From an uncultured Prevotella sp. (GTDB lineage Bacteria > Bacteroidota > Bacteroidia > Bacteroidales > Bacteroidaceae): DNA of 40,434 nt. The position numbers and the translations under genes were made by a program. The number at the start of each line of letters is the position of its first letter. Within the stretch, counting starts at the first letter, position 1. The notes beneath the pieces are model-generated. The model did not search any database and was not told where the DNA came from. It worked only from the letters and a program-made list of their open reading frames with translations. Positions 24,796 through 33,435 of the stretch are shown one piece after another. The stretch lies in NCBI GenBank assembly GCA_905235835.1, contig CAJONQ010000017.1, positions 1 through 40,434 on the forward strand, given 5' to 3'.

Positions 24796-26826
24796 ATGAA
24801 CTTCAATCTAACATCAAAATACAAACCGACAGGTGACCAACCAGAAGCCATCAGACAATTGACTGACGGGCTAAGACGTGGAGACAAATCACAAGTTCTT
24901 CTAGGAGTAACAGGGTCAGGAAAAACGTTCACAATGGCTAATGTCATTGCAAACATTAACCATCCTACACTGATTCTTTCTCACAACAAGACACTTGCAG
25001 CACAATTATATGAGGAAATGAAAGGTTTCTTCCCAGAAAATGCTGTTGAGTATTATGTCAGCTATTATGACTATTATCAGCCTGAAGCATATTTACCCAC
25101 AACTGACACATACATAGAGAAAGACCTTGCCATCAACGAGGAAATAGACCGCCTTAGACTCCGTGCGGTAAGTGCTTTATTATCAGGACGTAAAGACGTA
25201 ATCGTTGTGTCTTCTATTAGTTGCATTTATGGTATGGGAAGTCCTGTTGCTTTACATGAAAATGTCATTGAAATTCATAAAGGGCAGATCCTTGACCGCA
25301 ACGCTTTGTTAAGAAAATTAGTAGCTGCGCTATATGTCAGAAACGACATCGAGCTCAAACGGGGATGTTTTCGTGTTAAAGGCGACACGGTAGATATAGC
25401 CATGGCATATAATGAAGCAATATTACGTATTACTTTCTGGGATGACGAAATTGACTCCATCGAGGAACTGGATTCCATGACAATGGATAGGCTTGCCACC
25501 TTCGAGGAGTACAAGCTCTACCCTGCCAACCTGTTCATGACTTCACAAGAACAAACCAACATTGCCATCCGACAAATACAAGACGATTTAGTAAAACAAG
25601 TGGCATTCTTTGAAGAAGTCGGTGACAGCATCAAGGCTCAACGTATCAAAGAGCGTGTTGAGTACGACATGGAGATGATTAAAGAACTGGGGCATTGTTC
25701 TGGTATTGAGAACTATTCTCGATATTTTGACGGAAGACAAGCAGGTGAACGCCCTTATTGTTTGCTCGATTTCTTCCCAGAAGACTATTTATTGATCATT
25801 GATGAAAGTCATGTCAGTGTGCCACAGATTGGAGCCATGTACGGAGGTGACCGAGCCAGAAAGACTAATTTGGTAGAATTCGGTTTCCGACTCCCAGCTG
25901 CTTTCGATAACCGTCCTTTGACCTTTGAGGAATTCAAACAAATGACGAATCAAGTCATTTATGTCAGTGCTACCCCAGCTGATTACGAATTAAACGAGGC
26001 CGAAGGTGTTGTAGTTGAGCAACTCATCCGCCCGACAGGACTCCTCGACCCAGAAATAGAAGTACGTCCTACAGAGAATCAGATAGACGACCTAATGGAT
26101 GAGATACAGACCCGCGTTCATAAGAAAGAGCGCATACTGGTCACAACCCTTACCAAGCGTATGGCGGAAGAGTTGAGTGAGTTCTTGTTAAATCACGATA
26201 TCCAGACAGCATATATACATAGTGAGGTAACAACCCTCGACCGAGTAAAAATTTTAGAGAATCTACGCAATGGGACTTATGATGTGTTAGTGGGTGTAAA
26301 CTTACTTCGTGAGGGATTGGATTTACCTGAAGTCTCATTAGTTGCTATACTGGACGCAGATAAAGAAGGATTTCTCCGCTCCCACCGTTCATTGACCCAG
26401 ACTGCAGGACGTGCAGCACGAAACATTAATGGTAAAGTTATTATGTATGCAGATACCATCACAGCCTCCATGCAACTCACTATCGATGAAACAGCACGTC
26501 GCCGCCAAAAGCAGATGCACTATAATGAAGAGCACCACATAACCCCAAAACAAATTGAGAAAGCACTCAAGCAAAGTGACCTGCATCTATATTCTGAAAG
26601 TGATGAGAAAGGAACATCATCACGGACGGCATATATCAGTCCGATGGAACAAGGAGCCTTTGCAGCAGATCCCATCGTGCAAAGAATGACACGTCCGCAG
26701 CTCGAAAAGAGTATCTCAGAGACGACCCGTCTAATGAAAGAAGCTGCCAAGAAGCTCGATTTTCTGCAAGCCGCTCAATACCGTGACGAGATTGTACGTT
26801 TACAGAAAGAACTCGAATTAAAATAA
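24796..26826 (+). CDS. uvrB: Excinuclease ABC subunit B
   Basis: UvrB verifies DNA damage and recruits UvrC in nucleotide excision repair. At 676 residues it has the normal length. Motifs: GVTGSGKT (37-44), the beta-hairpin YYVSYYDYYQPEAYLP (about 90-105), LIIDESHVSVPQ (DEAD-type box), VSATPADYE, and helicase motifs through LLREGLDLPEVSLV and QTAGRAARN. The C-terminal UVR domain that contacts UvrC is present (FLQAAQYRDEIVRLQKEL). The ATG at 24796 (MNFNLTSKYKPTGDQP) is the canonical start; the frame from 24763 begins upstream of the -7 box. The mRNA appears leaderless or nearly so. Confidence 0.97.
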   Translation: MNFNLTSKYKPTGDQPEAIRQLTDGLRRGDKSQVLLGVTGSGKTFTMANVIANINHPTLILSHNKTLAAQLYEEMKGFFPENAVEYYVSYYDYYQPEAYLPTTDTYIEKDLAINEEIDRLRLRAVSALLSGRKDVIVVSSISCIYGMGSPVALHENVIEIHKGQILDRNALLRKLVAALYVRNDIELKRGCFRVKGDTVDIAMAYNEAILRITFWDDEIDSIEELDSMTMDRLATFEEYKLYPANLFMTSQEQTNIAIRQIQDDLVKQVAFFEEVGDSIKAQRIKERVEYDMEMIKELGHCSGIENYSRYFDGRQAGERPYCLLDFFPEDYLLIIDESHVSVPQIGAMYGGDRARKTNLVEFGFRLPAAFDNRPLTFEEFKQMTNQVIYVSATPADYELNEAEGVVVEQLIRPTGLLDPEIEVRPTENQIDDLMDEIQTRVHKKERILVTTLTKRMAEELSEFLLNHDIQTAYIHSEVTTLDRVKILENLRNGTYDVLVGVNLLREGLDLPEVSLVAILDADKEGFLRSHRSLTQTAGRAARNINGKVIMYADTITASMQLTIDETARRRQKQMHYNEEHHITPKQIEKALKQSDLHLYSESDEKGTSSRTAYISPMEQGAFAADPIVQRMTRPQLEKSISETTRLMKEAAKKLDFLQAAQYRDEIVRLQKELELK

Positions 26827-26864
26827 ATTATCATAATTTATTAGGCGGTTCTATCATTATTTCG

Positions 26865-26872
26865 TACATTTG
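26865..26872 (+). promoter_or_regulatory. -7 promoter box of the DUF4468/porin operon
   Basis: TACATTTG followed by CA, 26 bases before the ATG at 26899. At the -33 position there is TTAG (26841-26844) rather than TTTG. Confidence 0.6.
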
Positions 26873-26898
26873 CAACCAAAATAATATAAAATAAAACT

Positions 26899-27525
26899 AT
26901 GAAGAAATCTGTATGGATGATGCTCTTAGTTAGCATTCCAATGACAAGTATCGCCCAGAACACATGGGAAAAGCAAGAAGTAAAGAAAGAAGAACCCGTT
27001 AAGGTTGTTGAGGCAAAGCCCAACCCTGACCAGAAATATTTGCAAGGAGCAGTACCCGTCGTTGACGGAAAAGTAGTTTTTAGCAGAACTTTCGAGGCTC
27101 CAGGAAAGTCTGCTTTTGAGATATACAACATAATCGGTAAGTTCTTCCAGGATGTTACTCGTGAGCCCAACCAGCTCAACAGTATGATAGTAAAGGCTGA
27201 CACAACCGATTATGAATTAGGAGCCAGTTATGAGGAATGGTTGGTATTCAGAAGTAACGTCATCTCACTTGACCGCACTCGTTTCTATTACGTATTAAAA
27301 GCAATCTGTCAAAACGGAAAAGTACAAGTAGAAATGTCACATATTAAATATCTCTACGAAGAGGAACGTAATCCACAGCGTTATAAAGCTGAGGATTGGA
27401 TTGTTGACAGTGAAGCTGTGAATAAAAAGAACACCAGGTTATTGCCGCTTACTGGAAAATTCCGCCGTAAGACTATCGACCGTAAGGACTATCTGTTCAA
27501 CAAAATCGAAGCATTGCTAAAATGA
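26899..27525 (+). CDS. DUF4468 domain secreted protein
   Basis: A 208-residue protein with a cleavable signal peptide (about 1-20, ending SIAQ). After a Lys/Glu/Val-rich linker (about 22-45), the DUF4468 core runs from VPVVDGKVVFSRTFEAPGKSAFEIYN (about 52-77) through the LxxxxxFYYVLKAICQNGKVQVEMSHIKYLYE segment. Bacteroidota DUF4468 proteins are periplasmic or outer-membrane associated and of unknown function. The stop overlaps a small membrane-protein gene by ATGA, and a porin gene follows, suggesting an envelope role. Confidence 0.78.
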   Translation: MKKSVWMMLLVSIPMTSIAQNTWEKQEVKKEEPVKVVEAKPNPDQKYLQGAVPVVDGKVVFSRTFEAPGKSAFEIYNIIGKFFQDVTREPNQLNSMIVKADTTDYELGASYEEWLVFRSNVISLDRTRFYYVLKAICQNGKVQVEMSHIKYLYEEERNPQRYKAEDWIVDSEAVNKKNTRLLPLTGKFRRKTIDRKDYLFNKIEALLK

Positions 27526-27689
27526 GACTCCTTCGTAATATCCTTAACACGATATTCATAATTGGTGCCAGTCTTGGAATGGCTCTTTTCTACTGGGGCA
27601 ACAAGGAAACTGGTACTTATGTCATTATCGGTGCTATGGCATTCAAATTCATTGAAGTTGTTGTGCGCCTACTCAAATTAGAAGATTAA
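27522..27689 (+). CDS. Small two-helix membrane protein (55 residues)
   Basis: The ATG at 27522 overlaps the DUF4468 stop (ATGA), and the frame runs 55 residues to TAA at 27687-27689: MRLLRNILNTIFIIGASLG..., WGNKETGTYVIIGAMAFK..., ending RLLKLED. Two hydrophobic segments (about 8-24 and 30-46) flank a short polar turn. The coupled start and the TTG start of the porin 3 bases after the stop argue that the gene is real. I do not recognise a family. Confidence 0.7.
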   Translation: MRLLRNILNTIFIIGASLGMALFYWGNKETGTYVIIGAMAFKFIEVVVRLLKLED

Positions 27690-27691
27690 AA

Positions 27692-30046
27692 TTGAAGAAG
27701 CTACTATATACCATCCTATTCTTTGCATGCATGGCAACTGCTATGCATGCACAAGTATATAACCAGATTGACGAAAGCGGCAATATTACGCAGCGGGACG
27801 AACGAAATGGTAATTTCAACCCTAATAATCGTGACTCTGTAAAGAACAAAGAGATTCCCCGCAGTGTTCATGTGTGGACCATCGACAGGCATTTTGGAGA
27901 CATCCGTCCTGCAGAATTAGACACAATGCCCCACCTCTACCAGAACACAATCTTTAATACAGGTATTTATGGTGAATTTAATACAATAGGCAATAATTAT
28001 ACACCAAGGCTAAGTCGTATATTCATCGACCGCAAGCCGACAAGTAACTTCTATTTCACACAACCTTACGACTATACGACTAAAGAACCCGACCAGTTCC
28101 TGTTTGTCAATACACTGTCACCTTATACTAATATAAGTTATGACAACTGCGGTAACAAACAGAATGGTGAAGACCACATAGACGCCAAGTTCGCAATCAA
28201 TGCCAATAAGCGCTTAGGGATGGGATTTGACTTAGACTATCATTATGCTCGTGGTTATTATCAGAATCAGAACATCTCCCATTTTAGAGCAAGCTTTTTT
28301 AGTTCATATATTGGTGATAGATACCAAATGCATGCCCTTTTCTCTACTTATCATCGCAAGGCATCAGAAAATGGCGGTATTACCAACGACAATTATATTA
28401 CGCATCCAGAGAGTTTTGACGATCAATTTAGTGAGGAAGAGATACCTACCGTATTATCCAAGAACTGGAATCGCAATAATTCTATTCATTTCTTTCTCTC
28501 CCATCGTTACAATATAGGCTTCTATCGTAAGGTAAAAATGACTGAGGAGGAGATTAAAGCTCGCCAATTTGCAGCAGCCTCTGCCAAAGAGAAAGAAGCA
28601 AAGAACCGAAGGGATCAAAAGGAAGACAAAAACTTAGGAAGAAAGGGCGGGAAAATCTCAGGAGAGCTGCCTACTGGTCGTCCTGAGAATGCCCGTATTG
28701 CTGGAGACTTGCCTAAGGACGGAGGAAAGCCCGTAATCACTGACTCTACTCGTATTAAGGTGGACTCTCAGGAGAAGATGGATAGTTTGATGGCTGCTCA
28801 AGCGCATCAAGACTCTATCGATGCCACTATGAAACGAGAATACGTACCTGTCACCAGTTTCATCCATACCCTGGATTTCAACAGCCATAACCGTATCTAT
28901 CAGGCATACAACTCACCAACAGACTATTATTTGAACACCTATTATAATTATAATAATGAGCGTAAATACAGCAATGACTCTATTTACGACCAGACTAAAT
29001 ATCTTTCAGTTAAGAATACGTTTGCCATTGCTCTTCTGGAAGGATTCAACAAATATGCCAAAGCTGGGCTAAAAGGATTCATCAGTTACGAGTATCGTAA
29101 CTTTAAGATGCCAGACCTAACAGAAAACGGTGATGCTTACTTTATGAATAAATGGACAGAGGGACATCTAAGTGTCGGAGGAAAATTGTCTAAGACACAA
29201 GGAAAGACCCTTCATTATAATCTTGGAGCTGAGGCATGGGTAGTAGGTCCTGATGCCGGGTCATTGAAACTTGACTTTGCCACCGATGTTAACTTCTCTC
29301 TATTCGGAGATACTGTACAGTTAGCTGCTAAGGCTTTTTTCTACCGGCTCACCCCTACTTTCTTTCAGAAGCAATATCATTCTAAGCATCTTTGGTGGGA
29401 CGACTCAGATTTCTCAAAGGAAACACATACTCATATAGAAGGTATCTTCTCTTATAGGAAAACACATACTCAGCTGCGCATAGCCATCGATGAAATCCAA
29501 AACTACACCTATTTTGGTATGAATTACGACGTGACAGAGTCCTATGGACGTTCTGGACTGACTGCCGGTGTCTATCAGGAGAGTGGCAATATCAACTTGC
29601 TCACAGCACAACTCAAACAGGACTTTCGATTAGGTATCCTCAACTGGGAGAATGTGATAACCTATCAGAACTCCAGTAACAAGGACATACTACCGGTTCC
29701 AGCCCTAAATATATTCACCAATTTATATTTAAAATTCAAGATTGCCAAAGTACTGAGTGTAGAATTAGGCGGTAATGCTACTTATTTCACTAAATACTAT
29801 GCACCAGATTATATTCCTCAATTAGGACAATTTGCTATACAGAAGAACGAAAATAGTCGTGTAAAATTAGGAGGCTATCCGTTTGTAGATGTCTATGCTA
29901 ATTTCCATTTAAAGAGAGCACGTTTTTTCATCATGATGAGTCATGTTAATAATGCTTCTGGCAATAAGATGATATTCCTTGCCCCACACTATCCAGTAAA
30001 TGGTAATGTTCTGCGATTGGGTGTTTCTTGGAATTTCTACAACTAG
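27692..30046 (+). CDS. Putative outer-membrane porin (Porin_10 type)
   Basis: A 784-residue protein with a signal peptide (about 1-20, ending MHAQ) and many alternating aromatic/polar strands typical of a large beta-barrel, ending in a strand with a terminal aromatic pattern (LRLGVSWNFYN). It resembles the Bacteroidota putative porin family PF14121. The start is TTG at 27692, 3 bases after the preceding stop; no ATG gives the signal peptide. A strongly charged, helix-prone insert (about 285-390; KEKEAKNRRDQKEDKNLGRK, and two related elements ISGELPTGR and IAGDLPKDG) interrupts the strand pattern and is probably a large loop. The cargo is unknown. A weak inverted repeat around 30048-30090 may terminate transcription from both converging genes. 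Confidence 0.8.
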   Translation: MKKLLYTILFFACMATAMHAQVYNQIDESGNITQRDERNGNFNPNNRDSVKNKEIPRSVHVWTIDRHFGDIRPAELDTMPHLYQNTIFNTGIYGEFNTIGNNYTPRLSRIFIDRKPTSNFYFTQPYDYTTKEPDQFLFVNTLSPYTNISYDNCGNKQNGEDHIDAKFAINANKRLGMGFDLDYHYARGYYQNQNISHFRASFFSSYIGDRYQMHALFSTYHRKASENGGITNDNYITHPESFDDQFSEEEIPTVLSKNWNRNNSIHFFLSHRYNIGFYRKVKMTEEEIKARQFAAASAKEKEAKNRRDQKEDKNLGRKGGKISGELPTGRPENARIAGDLPKDGGKPVITDSTRIKVDSQEKMDSLMAAQAHQDSIDATMKREYVPVTSFIHTLDFNSHNRIYQAYNSPTDYYLNTYYNYNNERKYSNDSIYDQTKYLSVKNTFAIALLEGFNKYAKAGLKGFISYEYRNFKMPDLTENGDAYFMNKWTEGHLSVGGKLSKTQGKTLHYNLGAEAWVVGPDAGSLKLDFATDVNFSLFGDTVQLAAKAFFYRLTPTFFQKQYHSKHLWWDDSDFSKETHTHIEGIFSYRKTHTQLRIAIDEIQNYTYFGMNYDVTESYGRSGLTAGVYQESGNINLLTAQLKQDFRLGILNWENVITYQNSSNKDILPVPALNIFTNLYLKFKIAKVLSVELGGNATYFTKYYAPDYIPQLGQFAIQKNENSRVKLGGYPFVDVYANFHLKRARFFIMMSHVNNASGNKMIFLAPHYPVNGNVLRLGVSWNFYN

Positions 30047-30062
30047 AATTTCTTAAAACGTA

Positions 30063-30704
30063 CTATAGTGTTTTAGACTCTTCTAAGAAAATACAATTGA
30101 AAATTTTCCGCATCTCTGTGGGATTAACAATTAGCGAGCGTAATTCATTCAAGTTGCGCTCGTTTTCTGATCCGTGAATCCACAAGCGGATATAGCCGTT
30201 CACAGAATACTTCTCTGCCATATGTTGGCAGAAGCGTTTCCAGTGTTCTTCCATATCCATTTCCTGATAGTTGGCAAGACCGAATTGGATTGTACGGCGT
30301 ATCACGGTCTCTGGCGTAAGGTCTCGATCTGCCTCTGCCACTATCTTTCCATAAATACTACGAGGTGCATGTGAAGCGGAGGCTCGGTGATCTTCTACCG
30401 CTTCTTTCATCACCTTGATTTGTTCTGATGAAAACCAGCGTTTCAACCGTGCATCCTGCATGAGTATCTTTCCACTAGTAAGATGATGGATTGCACGTGG
30501 TCCACAAAGCCCTAAGTCATGATAGGCGGCAACGACATACACCATATTCATATCAGCTCCTGTCTGACGTGCCAGGGATATCGAATTGCGAATGACACGA
30601 TTGACATGACTCAGATTATGAGCTTTGTCAAACTCCGCATATCGAGGTAATATACGTGTTTCCACAAACTCCACTAAATCAAGACTTGCCGTATTGTTTA
30701 TCAT
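30063..30704 (-). CDS. HD-domain phosphohydrolase-like protein
   Basis: A 213-residue cytoplasmic protein with HD-superfamily metal residues: His33 (NLSHVNRV), His62-Asp63 (AAYHDLG) and a later Asp in AEADRD. Many such proteins hydrolyse nucleotides or phosphate esters; the substrate is unknown. The start is ATG at 30704 (MINNTASLD), about 16 bases after the predicted transcription start; the longer open frame to 30875 crosses the promoter and the menA start and is rejected. It is divergent from menA, with overlapping promoters, and convergent with the porin. Confidence 0.8.
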   Translation of the reverse strand: MINNTASLDLVEFVETRILPRYAEFDKAHNLSHVNRVIRNSISLARQTGADMNMVYVVAAYHDLGLCGPRAIHHLTSGKILMQDARLKRWFSSEQIKVMKEAVEDHRASASHAPRSIYGKIVAEADRDLTPETVIRRTIQFGLANYQEMDMEEHWKRFCQHMAEKYSVNGYIRLWIHGSENERNLNELRSLIVNPTEMRKIFNCIFLEESKTL

Positions 30705-30722
30705 CAGAAAATGGGTAAAATT

Positions 30723-30758
30723 TTTGCAAATATACGCAATAATCCTTACTTTTGCAAG
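30723..30758. promoter_or_regulatory. Interlocked divergent promoters of the HD-domain gene and menA
   Basis: Plus strand (menA): TTTG 30723-30726 and TACTTTTG 30747-30754, spacing 20. Minus strand (HD gene): -7 box TATATTTG at 30727-30734, and CTTG at 30755-30758 as an approximate -33, spacing 20. Each -33 abuts the other promoter's -7 box, so both occupy the same 36 bases and cannot be bound by polymerase together. Confidence 0.65.
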
Positions 30759-30780
30759 AAGTTTAAAATAAAAATACATT

Positions 30781-31692
30781 ATGAGTAATATTTCAATTAA
30801 GCAGAACTCTCTCCGTGCTTGGATTCTCGCTGCACGCCCCAAGACCTTGTCGGGTGCTGCGGTACCTGCTCTCATCGGACTTTCCCTTGCTTATTCCGAT
30901 TCTTTTGCGTATGGGGAAGAAGTGTTCAGTTGGACTGCAGCTGTTCTATGCATGCTCTTCGCACTGATTATGCAGATTGACGCTAATTTTATCAATGACT
31001 TCTTCGACTATGCAAAAGGAAATGATGATGCCGAGACACGTCTTGGTCCCCTAAGGGCTTGTACACAAGGCTGGGTCAGTACCGACGCGATGAAGCGTGC
31101 CATAGCATCGACGACTTGTCTCGCTTGTATCATCGGATTACCACTCGTCTATTATGGAGGATTGGAGATGATATTAATCGGACTACTATGCGTAGTGTTT
31201 TGCTTTCTATACACTACTCACTTGTCCTATCTCGGTTTGGGTGATGTGTTAGTATTACTCTTCTTTGGTATTGTACCAATATGTATTACATATTATGTAC
31301 AACTACATACTGTTACCTTGCAGGTATTCACGGCTTCTATTGCCTGTGGTTTGGTGATTGATACCCTACTAATTGTTAACAACTACCGAGACCGTGACAA
31401 CGACCGTCGGGATAATAAAATGACACTGGTAGTCAAAATAGGAGAACAAGCAACAGAATATCTCTATTTAGGAATTGGTGTATTAGCAAGTCTGTTTGGT
31501 ATCGTGTTCTGGATAAACCAGCATATCCTTGCTTTCATCCTGCCTCTTATCTACTTAGTCCTACACATATTCACATGGTTGAAAATGAAGCGCATCCATC
31601 ACGGCAAGCAACTCAACAAGTGTTTGAGCGAGACGGCTCGCAATATTCTTATTTATGGGCTTACAGTGTCGGTGGGGTTGCTCCTTCTCTGA
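30781..31692 (+). CDS. menA: 1,4-dihydroxy-2-naphthoate polyprenyltransferase
   Basis: A 303-residue integral membrane UbiA-family prenyltransferase that attaches the isoprenoid side chain to dihydroxynaphthoate in menaquinone synthesis; UbiE/MenG (18437-19171) then methylates the product. Motifs: WILAARPKTL (about 14-23), first Asp-rich motif NFINDFFDYAKGNDD (about 70-84) with DAETRLGPLRA, and second Asp-rich motif NNYRDRDNDRRDNK (about 200-213). About eight hydrophobic helices are visible. The ATG at 30781 lies about 20 bases after the predicted start site. Its 3' end overlaps by 32 bases a small convergent gene on the minus strand. Confidence 0.94.
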   Translation: MSNISIKQNSLRAWILAARPKTLSGAAVPALIGLSLAYSDSFAYGEEVFSWTAAVLCMLFALIMQIDANFINDFFDYAKGNDDAETRLGPLRACTQGWVSTDAMKRAIASTTCLACIIGLPLVYYGGLEMILIGLLCVVFCFLYTTHLSYLGLGDVLVLLFFGIVPICITYYVQLHTVTLQVFTASIACGLVIDTLLIVNNYRDRDNDRRDNKMTLVVKIGEQATEYLYLGIGVLASLFGIVFWINQHILAFILPLIYLVLHIFTWLKMKRIHHGKQLNKCLSETARNILIYGLTVSVGLLLL

Positions 31693-31837
31693 GAAAGAAA
31701 TACCACAAAGCTACCATCACAATGATTAGTACGATGGTAAAGATGCTCTTCAACAGGCAACTTGCGATTTTTTTCACAACAAAGAAGCCGATGACAACCA
31801 TTAGCAGTAAGGCAATATAATAAATCAGATTCTCCAT
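31661..31837 (-). CDS. Small two-helix membrane protein (58 residues)
   Basis: The minus-strand ATG at 31837 starts 9 bases after the RluA-family stop, and the frame runs 58 residues to the stop at 31661-31663. It reads MENLIYYIALLLMVVIGFF..., a basic turn VVKKIASCLLKS, a second hydrophobic stretch IFTIVLIIVMVALWYFF, and a short tail LREGATPPTL. Two membrane helices with a positively charged cytoplasmic loop are predicted. Composition and operon position support a real gene. It overlaps the 3' end of menA by 32 bases on the other strand. No family is recognised. Confidence 0.65.
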   Translation of the reverse strand: MENLIYYIALLLMVVIGFFVVKKIASCLLKSIFTIVLIIVMVALWYFFLREGATPPTL

Positions 31838-31846
31838 TTTTATCTT

Positions 31847-32740
31847 TTATTTAAATAATTGTCGAAAAGCTACAGGTACCGATGTTTCGAACTCCATTCG
31901 CTCATGGGTCACAGGATGTTCCATGCACAATAGGAAAGCATGAAGGCAAAGTCGGTGCAACGGATCATTTCCGTCACCATATTTTACGTCGCCACAAACA
32001 GGGTGTCCCATATCTGCGGCATGTACACGAATCTGGTTTTTACGACCAGTCTCCAATTTGAACTCAACTAAAGAATAGTCTGTTGTTCGATTTAGTACAT
32101 GAAAATGAGTTACAGCATACTTACCTCCATTATCAACAGAAGAAGAATATGTCACATACGCCTTATTATCTTTCAACCAATTGGCGATTGTCCCTTCGTC
32201 TTGCTCCATTTCCCCACTTAGAACGGCAACATATCGGCGGTCATACACGATCTCATGCCAATAGTGTTCCAACGTTTGCTCCGTATCAATATCCTTAGCA
32301 TAGACCATCAGCCCTGACGTGTCACGATCCAGACGGTGTACCACATGAGCAGTACATTTCTGATGTGATTTCTTGAAATAATCATCCAATACCGTCTTGA
32401 CATTCAAAGAAGAGTGACCTGCTGCCATAGAGAGAATACCAATCTGCTTCTCGATAACAATAATCCAGCGATCCTCATACACTATCTTCAGCCAACGGCT
32501 TTTAAACTGTGTCTGATTACGCTTTGTCTTGCTTACAGCAACCTTCGTTCCTGGCTTCAATAGATAATCAAACTGGCTCACTGTCTTGCCATTCACACGA
32601 ATCCCCCTGCCTTGCAATGTTAACTTAATCTTATTGCGACTCTGTTTCACGTTTTCTAGCAGGAATTCTAATAGTGGCTGTTCATTCTCAACAACAAAAT
32701 GATCGTATTCCCCTTGTTGATTATATGGATTATATCTCAT
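31847..32740 (-). CDS. RluA-family 23S rRNA/tRNA pseudouridine synthase
   Basis: A 297-residue cytoplasmic enzyme that isomerises uridine in RNA. An S4-like RNA-binding segment (about 20-75; LLENVKQSRNKIKLTLQGRGIRVNGK) precedes the catalytic domain. The signature HRLDRDTSG (135-143) has catalytic Asp138, and the motif KLETGRKNQIRVHAADMGHPVCGD is intact. The length and domain order match RluD/RluA-type enzymes, but the target site cannot be told from the sequence. It is the fourth gene of the minus-strand operon starting at 35201, 20 bases after yggS. Confidence 0.92.
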   Translation of the reverse strand: MRYNPYNQQGEYDHFVVENEQPLLEFLLENVKQSRNKIKLTLQGRGIRVNGKTVSQFDYLLKPGTKVAVSKTKRNQTQFKSRWLKIVYEDRWIIVIEKQIGILSMAAGHSSLNVKTVLDDYFKKSHQKCTAHVVHRLDRDTSGLMVYAKDIDTEQTLEHYWHEIVYDRRYVAVLSGEMEQDEGTIANWLKDNKAYVTYSSSVDNGGKYAVTHFHVLNRTTDYSLVEFKLETGRKNQIRVHAADMGHPVCGDVKYGDGNDPLHRLCLHAFLLCMEHPVTHERMEFETSVPVAFRQLFK

Positions 32741-32760
32741 AAGGCAAACAACATTTTCAA

Positions 32761-33435
32761 TTAATATATACGAGGACCGAAAATCGTGGTACCTACACGT
32801 ACCATAGAACTACCCTCCTCTACGGCTATATGATAATCGTGACTCATACCCCAAGAGCGCTCACAAAAGGAGGGCTCGTCTGCGAAATACCGTGTCTTTA
32901 ACTCATCAAATAGACTCTTTGCTATCTGGAACTCTGAACGGATTTGTCGTTCGTCTTCAACATACGATGCCATCATCATCAAGCCACAGATACGGACATG
33001 TTTCAAATCACGCCAAGCTCCATCTGCAAGCAACTCACGACAAGCATCAGGAGTTAGTCCATACTTCGTCTCTTCCTCTGCTATATGTAGTTCGAGTAAA
33101 ACGTCAATAACTCTCTCATTCTTTGCGGCTTGTCTGTCAATTTCTTTTAAAAGCTTTAAGGAGTCTACCGCTTCTATCATGGAGATATATGGAGCAATGT
33201 ATTTTACCTTATTAGATTGTAAATGACCGATGAAATGCCAATAAATATCCTTGGGTAAAGTATCTACTTTATGACGCAGTTCCTGTTCATGACTCTCACC
33301 AAATATACGTTGCCCTTCCTCATAGGCAGCCTCAATATATTCATTAGGGTGATATTTACTAATAGCCACAAGGCGAACTCCTTGTGGCAAATCAGCAAGT
33401 ACTTTTTTCAAGTTTCCTTTGACATCGTAATTCAT
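32761..33435 (-). CDS. yggS: YggS-family pyridoxal phosphate homeostasis protein
   Basis: A 224-residue cytoplasmic protein of the PLPBP/YggS family, which binds PLP without known catalysis and maintains vitamin B6 balance. The PLP lysine is Lys27 in LVAISKYHP. Other family marks are IFGESHEQEL (about 45-54), WHFIGHLQSNKVKYIAPY (about 66-83), GLMMMASYVED (about 150-160) and LSMGMS-like WGMSHDYHIAVEEGSSMVRVGTTIFG. It starts with ATG at 33435, overlapping the DUF4494 stop by one base (TAATG). Confidence 0.93.
   Translation of the reverse strand: MNYDVKGNLKKVLADLPQGVRLVAISKYHPNEYIEAAYEEGQRIFGESHEQELRHKVDTLPKDIYWHFIGHLQSNKVKYIAPYISMIEAVDSLKLLKEIDRQAAKNERVIDVLLELHIAEEETKYGLTPDACRELLADGAWRDLKHVRICGLMMMASYVEDERQIRSEFQIAKSLFDELKTRYFADEPSFCERSWGMSHDYHIAVEEGSSMVRVGTTIFGPRIY

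Noticed and set aside
30705..30875. Longer start for the HD-domain gene
   Set aside because: The extra residues lie over the divergent promoters and the menA start; the internal ATG at 30704 fits better.
31575..31820. Plus-strand 81-residue frame after menA
   Set aside because: It lies in another frame of menA and opposite a well-formed membrane-protein gene; its composition is not protein-like.
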